Of a stretch of DNA of 64,000 nt, positions 54,587 through 64,000 are shown in pieces. The notes below the pieces were generated by a model. That model searched no databases. It was not told the origin of the DNA and worked only from the letters and a program-made list of their open reading frames with translations. Source of the stretch: Rhipicephalus microplus (taxonomy: Eukaryota > Arthropoda > Arachnida > Ixodida > Ixodidae); contig NC_134707.1 of NCBI RefSeq assembly GCF_043290135.1, positions 73,164,508 to 73,228,507 of the forward strand, given 5' to 3'. Every line of letters starts with the position of its first letter. Positions within the stretch are counted from its first letter, which is position 1. Position numbers and translations under genes: made by a program.

Positions 54587-54778
54587 TTAAAGGCCTTGCG
54601 GCCGTAGACAATGTTGAAAATAAAAAAAAATCAACTCATCAGTGCTGTCACTCCTTCCTTCTTCGTCATTACTAACACGGAAGATTTTTCGGTTATCCAT
54701 GTGGAGGTTCAGGAAGTAGGCTTGCTTTAGGCTGGGTCTGGGGTAGACTACGCAGGACGTCAGTGGCACCCTCTCATC
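54587..54778 (-). CDS. Unrecognised gene, exon 3 (probably last)
   Basis: Acceptor tttgctcttattacag precedes a phase-0 frame beginning DERVPLTSCVVYPRP and continuing SLKQAYFLNLHMDNRKIFRV, then an acidic stretch (NDEEGRSDSTDE), to TAA at 54587. It joins the exon at 55142-55227 in phase (HEE|DERV). The last ~15 residues, coded by a T-rich run, may not be real if a splice donor lies before them. I recognise no domain. Confidence 0.5.
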   Translation of the reverse strand, partial: DERVPLTSCVVYPRPSLKQAYFLNLHMDNRKIFRVSNDEEGRSDSTDELIFFYFQHCLRPQGL

Positions 54779-55141
54779 CTGTAATAAGAGCAAATATGAC
54801 TTCTCATAAAAGGATTTTCGTGCTGTTCTGGCAGCACCATATATAAGGAATGTGTAAGGCGTATCCTTCGAAATGGCGTGTAATTGACATTACACTGAAC
54901 TCGAAGCATACAACCCATACATTCCAATAATTTCGTATGATAAAGACAGAGTTTTCCAGCATACAGCGAATTCCCGAAATGAGGTGAAGTGTAAGATTAC
55001 AGCTCAAAAATGGCACTTACGAAAGCCTGAACTCACTTAAGAATCAAATTCCTTCAAGGGTAGTGAGCCAGTGTGAAAAACAATTCTTAAAGTACAACGT
55101 TTAGAACATGTAGCATTAATCAAAACGCACAAGAAACTTAC
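54779..55141 (-). other. Intron of the unrecognised gene
   Basis: AT-rich sequence between two well-formed splice sites. Nothing else seen. Confidence 0.45.
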
Positions 55142-55227
55142 CTCTTCATGTACAAACAGTGAAGACATCTCTGCTTTCTCTTTTACATGAGAACAAATGA
55201 TCTTGGGCGTGGCACTAGCGAAGAGGT
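55142..55227 (-). CDS. Unrecognised gene, internal exon
   Basis: A 86-nt exon with a strong acceptor (cttttttttgcag) and donor (gaagag|gtaagt), phase 1 in and phase 0 out. It encodes DLFASATPKIICSHVKEKAE followed by MSSLFVHEE. Both sites are close to consensus and the frame continues into 54778. The family is unknown to me. Confidence 0.6.
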
Positions 55228-56543
55228 CTGCAAAAAAAAGTAAAAGATTCACTTCCTTAAATCACGCCTCTAACAATCTGAGGAATTGTTACAAGTCACC
55301 AATCAGTGCAATTCTGACGGCCTCTACAAGGGCATCAAAAATGAACAATTTTCTCGTTCTTTCTACCCTCACAAGACGCTCCGTCAATGGAATCTAATCC
55401 AAATTTGACGCTGTGCTTCCTATTTGCCTGCTTTCTAGACGTAGGGTTGCGAACATGTGTTTTGTGCACCTAATCTAGCACAGAAATTCGTCATCTCTAA
55501 TTCAATCATCTTAATTCATTGTAATTTGATAAAACATGTGATAGCTCGTCCAGTTTTTAAAGAGTTGCGGGCCTGCAATAGGCACTGCCTAGCAAGTATG
55601 AAAGTATTTCTTTAAAAACATTTTTTCAAAGCTTGCTTTCAGAAAAAGCGTCTGGCATATTTCGACAACCAAGCCCCTCCTCTGACGGCAATCAGGGGCA
55701 CGCTATTAGCGATTATTGACCACGGGATTTACAAACGTCACCCGTGCCTAAATACTCAGTTAAACACAATCAAGCAAGTAGGAGCGCTCGAACGACACCA
55801 ACGCGCGCGGACGCCGTCTACGTTGCAGCAGCCATGGCTTATGCTAGAGCTACCGCACATAGCTCCCACAGTCACGTTTACTCTCTCGATTCTGTTATAA
55901 CGCCGAACGTTATCGCAGATGAAGGCAAAGCACGAAAACAGCAAACAGAAACGAGGGAAAACAACGCACGGCGATGGCCACAACAACAAGCCTTTGGAAG
56001 TCTGCTAGATCTTTCCCTGTTGCTGGTGACACTTGTCCTAAATAGTTTAAAAGACCGAGGCGCACGTGCTCAGAGCATCGCGGCATATCAGCACCTCCAA
56101 CTACACCATCTTTAAGCAAAAAAAAAGCCATTTCGTACAGTGCGCCTCTGTACATAATTTTTTCTTTTTCTTTCTTTTTTTACGCTTACACCTACAGAAG
56201 CACGTTGCACATTTGAGTATTAATAGAAATGTTATTACGATGTAGCTCAAAGCACATCTTAAAACAATATCAATCACTTTGTGCAGTGTAGAGACAATGT
56301 GCGATCAGCAACTAATCCCGCCCTTGTTAAGTGATCACATCACTCACTGTATGAGTGATGCAGGCACTTACACAACATCGCGCATAGCAGTGTGAACTAG
56401 TTAAGTCCCACGTTTAATCGGGCATCTGCAACAGGCCCGCGAACGCATGCTGTTGTAAATGGCTGGCAGCCTACTTCGGCAGAGCTGCTGCAGGCGCCCA
56501 GCTAGCGCTGTATGATTACTACCTACGAAAACAGTACACTCAC
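55228..56543 (-). other. Probable intron, unresolved
   Basis: A further small exon (length 1 modulo 3) is needed here to connect exon 1 (phase 0) with the exon at 55227 (phase 1). I could not find it with certainty. The plus frame at 55744-56115 and the minus frame at 55756-55989 are open but unsupported. Confidence 0.35.
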
Positions 56544-56636
56544 CGTTAACAGGCCCACGTTGTCAGTGTCCACCACTCCATGAATATTCCTTAATCCGAG
56601 CGTCACTTCGAACACGGTGTCATGCGTGACCACCAT
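56544..56636 (-). CDS. Unrecognised gene, probable first exon
   Basis: ATG at 56636, 31 codons, and a consensus donor (ttaacg|gtgagt), phase 0. It encodes MVVTHDTVFEVTLGLRNIHG and ends DTDNVGLLT. GC-rich sequence directly upstream (56640-57000) looks like a promoter. Assignment to the same gene as 55142-55227 is inferred from orientation and distance. Confidence 0.5.
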
Positions 56637-57727
56637 TGAAGATGCGCCTGTTTGCTAGAACTCGCACAGCGACCAAGACCCCAGACCAACGCAACGCATT
56701 TGAAAGACCGATGAGACAGAGAGAGCAACATTGGGAGAGAGAAGGAGGAGGCACTGGCGGCGGCGTGGCGGCGGCGTGGCGGCGCCGCAGCTGTCGACGC
56801 AGTTGTTCGGTGACGCAACTCTTCGCTTATCTACGCCGCCGTTTTGGGAGCAACGCTGACCGGGGTGAACGGGGGGGGGGGGAGGAGCGGCAAACCCCCG
56901 CCAAGACGGCGTCGAAAGGCAAACGCTATGGCGCATACGGCGGACGGCCGTTCGTCGCGGAATGACTCCTTGTAAACGGCCACTCTCCTTCCAGCCAGTC
57001 GCACAGCGACGCAGGTTATTTACCAGCCTCGGGTTCTTTGAGTATTTTGACGGAATGCGATTGCAGTGGGAGAAAAATAGTGAAGCAAAACTTGCGGAAA
57101 ACAAAGTGCACCATGGAATGGCCAGAAACAATAATTATTTTGTCCTCGGTGGCATTAGCGGGAGAGCATCGCTACACCTTTTTCCAGAGAAATTTCTTTT
57201 TGCATTGTCTGTGTCAGGCGATTCTGCGTATGGTGCCGCAAACACTGAATGCGTAGTCGAAGCTGGAACAAATTAATCCACAGTAGCGGATGTTTAGAAG
57301 GCTTGTCATGCACCACGAAACGTGCCGAGGTTGTTATAACAAACTTTTTGCTGACCACATGATCAGCACATAATTCCATATGGTTGCCCAATGAGCTAGC
57401 TAAGCACCTGTAGCAAAGGCAGTGCACGTTCTTGGTAAACGTTCTTAATATAAACGATGGTTGTGCATAAGTGCAGTGACAGCTTTCCGTGTGAATTGGT
57501 CATAACCCACGTTTTCGAGCGTAGAAGCGCCTCAACGGAGCTAATCAGTTACCACAGCAAGTTCGTAAGCAATGATGAGGTACGAAAATGTGCAGCTGTT
57601 TTCCATGTACTGAATAGTTAGTGTACAGTGCCTTGACCACCGCCATTTCTTAAGCCACCTTCCATATAGACTCCCAGTCTGAACAGGTGTGGGACCTTAA
57701 ACACTAAGAAGCAGTGCCCCCCCCTCC
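56637..57727. other. GC-rich upstream region, then no recognisable gene
   Basis: 56640-56960 is strongly GC-rich with CGG/GGC runs and a run of G at about 56868-56881. It is probably the promoter area of the minus-strand gene. Frames across it on both strands are composition artefacts. 57280-57727 shows nothing. Confidence 0.45.
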
Positions 57728-57990
57728 GCACACACACACAAAATTTGAGGGCGCACGGGCTGATACACACACATACTTATTCACAGGCGCACACACATAC
57801 ACGTATACACACATACGGCAACACACACACGCGACCGTAAACGCACGCATGCATGGGCGTACACATGTGCACAGGCACGCTTAACACAAGCACGGACTCG
57901 CACATACACGCGCACGCACACATGCACGGGTGTACACACAATCGCGCTTACACGCGAACACATGCGCAGGCTCACGCACACACACCCATA
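57728..57990 (+). repeat. Degenerate CA-rich simple repeat
   Basis: About 260 bp of cacaca, acacgc and gcgcac words with a few interruptions. Open frames within it (minus strand, Val/Cys/Arg-rich) are artefacts. Confidence 0.9.
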
Positions 57991-58193
57991 CTCGGGCGAA
58001 CATTATGTTCCTGTATATAATCCACAGCAAACATGTAGCTTATAACAACGCTAAGGTGAGCTTTCGTAACGTTCATTGCAGTTAATTGCCATTATAGAGG
58101 AAACGCGATTTGCTTCTGTGACATTCTGCTGTATTCGGAGAGCACCTTCACACATTCTAAGTCTAGGCCGTCATTTAACGCAAGGTCCACATA

Positions 58194-58420
58194 TTGGTGC
58201 AGTAGCTACGCTGCTCGGCCGCCAAGCCGAAGGTCGCGGGTTCGATGCCGGCCGTGGCAGTCGAATTCAGATGGAGGCGAAAAGGTAGAAGCCTGTGCAC
58301 TGTGCGATATCAGCGCCCGTTAAAGAACACCAAATGGTCAAAATCTCTAGAGCTTTCCACTATGACGACCCTCATAATCATATCAAGGTTTTTGAGACGT
58401 AAAATACCAAATATTATAAT
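58194..58420 (+). mobile_element. Old Ruka-like SINE
   Basis: The head is diverged (ggtgcagtagctacgctgctcgg) but the B box is excellent (cgcgggttcgatgcc). The body has agatggaggcgaaaagg, gcccgttaaagaacacc and ccctcataatcatatcaagg. The tail is attat-rich. Confidence 0.8.
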
Positions 58421-58451
58421 TATGTGTTCTTCTTATGCTGCATATTCCATC

Positions 58452-58651
58452 TGATGAATCGTCACCTACACCCTTCTCAGGCACAAAAGCACCCTTAGAG
58501 CCTATTTTAGGGTGCTATCGAGACAAACACCCAAAAAATGGGTGCTTTTTTTTCAATCGACCATTTATGGGTATTAAAGGGTGTTGCAAAGGGTGCTTTC
58601 TCGTAAAAGCACCCTTTTTACACTTTTTTGGGTGTAAAAATTTTTACTGTG
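58452..58651 (-). mobile_element. Non-autonomous DNA element, CACAGTAAAA end, reverse
   Basis: Ends at 58651 with gggtgtaaaaatttttactgtg, the reverse complement of the start of the element at 47594. It is rich in gggtg and caccc words. The left border is uncertain (about 58452). Confidence 0.5.
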
Positions 58652-58889
58652 TACAGTACGTCGACTGCGAAGCATTGCCAAGCCAAACCCTGACCTAAAG
58701 CTCTTGAGACTACGTGCTTGCCAACGAAGTACTTACAGGAGTGCACGAAGTTCCAAAAGAAGCTCTCATTAGACACTTTATAACCACTTGAATGCACCCA
58801 TTAGGCGGCACACAAAACAACTTCATCGAAAAAGCTGGGCCGCATTGCGTAGCTCACTGCATAAGGCGAGCGGTTTTGGGAGTGTATGG

Positions 58890-61520
58890 CGCATATTGAA
58901 GGCTCTCCGAACACCATAGGTCTGCAAGAACCCAACTACAGCATTGTGCATCGCGACTGGACGGTCTCCAAAAATTATTGCGGAAGATTTTGCCAATATT
59001 TTCACCTGTCTTATGTCAAAAGACAACGCCAGTCATCGTTCCTTAACAATTTTTATGTACATCTACGTGAAATGGATGAGGCAGAATTTACCCTGGCCGA
59101 GCTGCGTCATGCACTTAAACTCGGTTATCGTCACACTGCATCAGGTGAAGATGGTGTCACGTACCATGCTTTGCAAATCGCTGATGAGGTCTTTCATCAA
59201 TGTATTCTGGACGAATACAACAAAGTGTGGCAAAGGAGCCTAATTACTGCTGATTGGGAATGGTCTTTGGTGAAGCCAATTTTATAGCCTGGTGGCCCTG
59301 CACAACACCTGAATTCATAACAGCCAATATCACTAACTTCTAATGTTATGAAGCTGATGTAACGTATGGCGCTGCTTCGTCTGGACGCCTAATTACAGGA
59401 GCTCACTTTCTTCAACGATGGGATGAGAGCTATTCGTCGCCCCCGTTCAGCCCTCGACAGTATAGCAGATCTTGTATCATCGCTTGAATCTGCTCGAGCA
59501 AACAGACATTAAGCGTATGTTCTATTTCTTGGCATACAGCAAGCGTTTGACTCGGTGCCACATAAGGCGATTATTTGTGCACTGATTAATGGAGGAATTT
59601 CAGGTCGTCTGTTGCACTTTCTCCGTGATTTTATAGCTCAGCACACAATGAAAGTGCGCTTTGGAGAAGTACAGCGCGAAACTTTAAATGTGGCATCTAG
59701 CAAGGCAGCGTCTTGTCAGCGCTCCTCTTCAACAGCGTACTTGCTGGACTTCCTGGCCGATTGCCGCAAGATTGTGACTTTCATATGGGCACAGTGATTT
59801 ATGCTGATGACATCGCACTATGGGTCAGTGTTTCATCGCACCATGGTCCACATCTTCGTGGTACATTGCAGAGAGGTCTGAATGCAACTTCAGAATACTT
59901 GTTGGAAGTTGGCCTGCAGGTTTCACCTGTGAAGGCAGCTGCGATCGCGTATCATCCAAGGCAACGCGCTCTTCGAAGCCTAAGCAGGCTTTACCTCGGA
60001 GACTCACCGATACAGTGGGTACACCAACATTGCTACCTGGGTGTAATCATCGATGATCGTCTTTTTTGGCACTCTGCTGTTAAAACTGCGAGGCGAAAAT
60101 CGCTGTCTGTTCAAGTATGTAGCCGCCCTAACTGCTAGGGTTGGTGGCATTCATGAGAAGACGGCACTACAGGTTTACCAATCAGCTGCACTCTCTTGCG
60201 TGATGTATGCTTTGCCAGTCTTGAATTTACCGCCTGCTTTATTGTCTTAGCTGGAACGGGATCATCGTCTTGCCCTCCGAGTGCTGTTTGGCTCACCTCG
60301 TGAAGCACAAACCATTCCACTACTGACTGAAGCGCACCAGTTGCCGCTAAGGCTGGAAGCTGACCAGAGAGAGCAAGATCATATTGAGCATCTGAACTGA
60401 GTCCCACATGGCAAGACACTCCTTAACAGACTGTTACAGCACCCACTTTCTCGAATGGGTAAAAGGATGGCTTTGTTCAATGTCATTACTGGCAATTCCG
60501 GCGAAACTATTGAGTTGCCAATATCAACAGAGCACAATCCATGTGCCTTCCATACCCATCTGCCAATGTCAGGAATACGCAAAAAGTTTGACCAACCTGT
60601 TTCCAAACTACAGCAATTAGCCAATTCAAACTCATTTGAAAACTTCGAAGACTAGGCAAAAGTATTTACGGACGCTTCTGCAGGCAGTGATGGCCCGAGC
60701 GCTTCTGCAGTTTTCTACTGCCCTTCAACCGATATCAGGCGGTTGTTTAAAATATCGCACCCATCATCGTCGGTGACGGCCGAGCTAGCAGCGATAGATG
60801 ATGTTGCCCTTAAGTATGTACAATAAGGGTTACCAGCATCAAAGGTTGTGATCCTCACCGAGGCTCGTGGTGCCCTTAGCAGACTCACCAGCAAGAAGAC
60901 CGACAGCACTATTGTAAGTAGCATCATGAAATTCATCAAAAATATTCTATCACGTGGGGTATGCCTAGCTGCACAGTGGGTACCTTCGCACGTGGGTATT
61001 GCGGGCAATGAAAAAGCGGATCGCCTTGCTTTGTCATGTAACCATGATGACTGTGACTGTCCGGGAATTCTATGTACGATGGACATCGCTCGTCTGCTTA
61101 TACGCCGACACCTTCTAAAGCAGCACCTAGACGAGCATATGGCCCATGGTTCGTTCCCTCCCCATGTTCATGGACGTGGCTATAATTATGAAATATTACA
61201 ACTTTTAGTGTTTTCTTAAGGTTACGTCCAGCTATTTAACAATTCGTATTGCCCACAAGCCACTCCCACCTATCTAAGTCGGTTGTACACAGACTAACAC
61301 TAGGGTTCGCGAGCGTCCCACATTCTGTGGGGCCGTCCCCACCTCTTATACAGCACCTCGGTTTCCCCGCCACCAGTGTCAGGGGTGCTACCTGTCTCAC
61401 ATTTGTTCCAGGCCATCCAGTTGGAAGTCTTTTATGTGGTCTAACGCGCGCCCAACGACATTCGTCATGTTACAGAACAATCGCACGCTCGAAGCAAGGT
61501 TGCGGTAGTTACGAGGGTTA
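58890..61520 (+). pseudogene. Decayed LINE with RT and RNase H, longest copy
   Basis: The same group as 1960-4235. In order: FTLAELRHALKLGYRHTASGEDGV (pre-RT block, about 59085-59160; split here as two motifs), PISLTSNVMKLM, FLGIQQAFDSVPHKAI (motif A, Asp in QQAFDS), VIYADDIALWVS (intact YADD, about 59797-59832), LGVIIDDRLFWHSAVK, then RNase H: VFTDASAGSDGPSA, TAELAAIDDVAL, VILTEAR (usual Asp replaced by Glu) and AQWVPSHVGIAGNEKADRLA. The C-terminal zinc region is traceable to about 61500. Many frameshifts and stops; not functional. Confidence 0.8.
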
Positions 61521-63433
61521 GTTACTTCACCTGAGCTTTCGCGCGAAGTCCGAGAACACTTACGAGTACATTCTTGAATAACAAGCGCTGTGAACAGCAA
61601 GCAGTTATTTGTAAAGCACTTAAAGAAGACGAAACAATACAGAAAAATTGAACTTGCCTGCAAGATACCAGAATAAGTAAAACTGATTTTGCTGGCTCGC
61701 TATTATAATGTAGCAAGCCCCCCCTCCCCCTCGCGTTCTGATTTGCTTCCTTGAAGAGTTGTTAACCCTAACGCACCGGGAACACACGGCTATGGGGGTG
61801 TTCCGATCACTCATTGGAGGTTTTCTAGCTATGTTTGCCTTGCTTCCCGAAGTTTTATTTCTAAGTTGTTGTTAATGCTTCAATGTACCCATATTTTTTC
61901 TCACGTGACGAAACGTGGTGCTATTGGCAAGCTGCAATGTTAGAGGGTCGATAACAGCAGAGCCTACATTGTTTCACAACTAGTGCAGCCAGAGCTCAGT
62001 AGAGGTTTTGCTGAGGAGGCTGCACTAGCCTTTGCTGACAAACGAAGCGCTGCCTATGAAGCGGTAATATTTCTGCCGACATTTAACCTCGTCCACAAAA
62101 GCTCAGTCATACTTTAGCAAGATGACTTGGACTGTCTCTTGTATGTTCACGTCACGTCGGGACACATAGAGTGTAGCTACCGCCGGTGCCCAAAATATTA
62201 AAGACATGGATACTTCCTCACGGGCCGATGTGCACAAACGCCTGATTAAGTAGAAAACTGCCGGTCCTTGCTCAGGCTGTCAACTGAACTGTTACAAACC
62301 GTGAACGATAGTATAAAGAGTGCTTTTTAAACAACTGTTTTGTTCCAGAAGAAACGCGGCTAATGTTCAGGCTTCTGCAATAACTTGTTTTTGCTGGAAC
62401 GACTGGACATAATTAGCATACCTTAAGACGAGATTGTTGCTCGTTAGTTGGACGTTTTTCCCATATATAGAAAGTGCTGTGAGGGTTAAAATTATTCAAA
62501 ATGTATTCGATCCTTGAACGAAAAATGCACAAATACAGACATAAAAGAGGCGAGTGAGTGTCCTTAAACAAACAGTAATTTTCAGAATCCTGAACTGTGA
62601 AACTTTTTTCCTGGTTTTAACTATTACCTTCCCTATGAATACCAATTCGCTGAACCATGCACTGCATTTTCCAGAACTCATCACTCAAGCGGCCGTGATG
62701 GCTGTGCCACTGAGCAGAACAGTCACTGGAAGGGAGGATACTGAGGGAAAGTTTTCAAGTAAAAGACAAAAAAAGGTGTTTGTTGTCTGACAGAAAATAT
62801 AGCAATTTCTCCTTTTTTCGATTTTTGTTGGTTAGCGTCAAGCAAAATCCGGGGGTGTAAAAAGTGGCTAAAGGCATGTCTTTGTCCAAATATATTTTAT
62901 TCAATTGTCTGTTGAATTACTTTATAAGTTACAAGTGGTCACAAAAGGTGCCGCTGGGCAGTTCTGGAACCTTTCGGTTCTGTTTGAGGTGATACAAGAT
63001 GGTAATAAAGCTGTTAACGCATGCGATATATACAGAATACAAAAAGCTGATTTTTCCACCAATGTAAGCAATTTTTGAGAAAGTTGTTTGCGTAACATAT
63101 TTGGTCAACAATATTTCTAGCTGTTATCCGCAGCATAGGGGGACTCACGATACTTCAGCATCACTCACATAAATAAAAAGTACTTTTAACTCACGTAAAT
63201 GATCACCCAAACCAGTTTTAGCATCCCTGATTGAAAGAGATTTCAACATGTAATGTGCCAAACTAAGATTGACTCTCACTAACCGAAATATTCATTTAGG
63301 TGTATTACGTAGAGTTTCGGCCCAAAGTTTTCACAGCGCAAGTCAAGAAGTTATAAGAAATAATCAACCGCAATCATTGCCCACACACATTCATCTGCCA
63401 GACTGCTTCAATAGGGACACTAGGTTGTTTTGC
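61521..63433. other. No recognisable gene
   Basis: AT-rich sequence, short frames, no motif or repeat recognised. Confidence 0.45.
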
Positions 63434-63446
63434 GTGCGAAAAATTG

Positions 63447-63692
63447 CCCCGCTGTGGTGGTCTAGTGAATAATTGACTTGGCTGCTGACCCACGGGACGC
63501 GAGATTGAAACCTGGCTGCGGCGGCTGCATTTTCAATGGAAGCGCAATTGTTCTAGGACCGTGTGCTCAGATTCGGGTGCACATTAAAGAATCCCAGGTG
63601 GTCCGGAATTCCCAAAGCCTACCACACCGGCATGTCTCCTAATTATATGGTGGTTTTAGGACGTTGCACCCCACATATCCATCAATCATTGT
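63447..63692 (+). mobile_element. Ruka-type SINE, diverged full length
   Basis: Runs from ccccgctgtggtggtctagtg to cccacatatccatcaatcatt. The A box has changes (gaataattgacttgg), as has the B box (gagattgaaacc). Imperfect target duplication gtgcgaaaa(a)ttg at 63434-63446 and 63693-63704, with one base gained or lost. Older than the perfect-duplication copies. Confidence 0.85.
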
Positions 63693-64000
63693 GTGCGAAA
63701 ATTGTGCATCAGTCGGCGTCAATGGCAAAATGTATTAGCTGTGCAGTACTGCAGTGGTCCTAAGCACAAAAAAAAGTGACACTAAGTATGGAGCAAGGTT
63801 TTTTCTATATACAGCGCGAAGATGAAAACGACACTGATGTGCGCATATTCGTTGAAGTTTATGTCGTATAGCTAGCGCGTTTTCCTGAAATGTCAAATCA
63901 GATTATCCCACATCTCTTCTGTAGCCATTCCCACTGCTGGGGTAAAAAAAATAATAGGAGCAGAAAAGACCGTAGTGCTCTTAACAGTAGTCAGCTTTTA

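Noticed and set aside
45846..54587. Joining the unrecognised gene exons to the ISG12-like exons as one gene
   Set aside because: The exon at 54587-54778 has no phase-0 donor to match the phase-0 acceptor at 45846, and the protein types differ.
56636..57131. Arg/Gly- and Pro-rich frames on both strands
   Set aside because: GC-rich composition gives long frames in several registers. No motif or splice support.
57781..57981. Val/Cys/Arg-rich open frame on the minus strand
   Set aside because: It is a translation of the degenerate CA repeat.

Overview
This window looks like nuclear DNA of a hard tick (Ixodida, probably a metastriate such as Rhipicephalus, Dermacentor or Amblyomma). The main evidence is a set of full-length and partial copies of a tRNA-derived SINE matching the tick SINE Ruka. 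It has pol III A and B boxes at its 5' end, then a hairpin built from catttccg and cggaaatg, then a short 3' tail of atca/tcaa repeats. Introns with good GT/AG sites, dense LINEs, Penelope-like elements and palindromic DNA transposons fit a large, repeat-rich arachnid genome. No bacterial gene, CRISPR array or operon is visible.

Host genes. Three genes can be supported, all on the minus strand. (1) A THAP-domain gene runs from about 31761 down to 16479. Exon 1 (31603-31761) and exon 2 (26993-27116) together encode a complete C2CH THAP zinc finger. A tandem array of at least eight related ~192-bp exon modules follows (24530-21902). Three modules are intact and five are decayed. A coiled-coil plus P-element-transposase-like exon (17557-18029) and a short terminal exon (16479-16616) complete the gene. 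All intron phases agree, and using only the intact modules the model has 489 codons before the stop. (2) An ISG12/IFI6-like gene has exons at 45798-45846 and 43498-44003, with a decayed copy of its last exon inside the intron. (3) An unrecognised gene has probable exons at 56544-56636, 55142-55227 and 54587-54778.

Mobile elements fill most of the rest. From left to right: decayed LINEs carrying an RNase H domain (1960-4235, 10875-11310, 58890-61520); a LINE 3' end at 6510-7130; a BEL/Pao gag-protease fragment at 8915-9965; a 3.5-kb palindrome at 12037-15518; a 1.37-kb palindromic element with a 4-bp target duplication at 18849-20214, inside an intron of the THAP gene; an almost complete Jockey/CR1-type LINE at 39206-42818; and a nested structure at 48761-54406. 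In that structure a second copy of the 1.37-kb palindromic element holds an old inverted pair of Penelope-like sequences, which in turn holds a young Penelope-like element with 1306-bp inverted arms of equal length.

Ruka copies with target-site duplications sit at 955-1193, 3604-3844, 35722-35900, 42819-43060, 46708-46954 and 63447-63692. Two of them are inserted in or at the edge of LINEs. Unclassified dispersed repeats, small tandem duplications and microsatellites fill some of the gaps. Long stretches hold nothing I can name, and these are listed.
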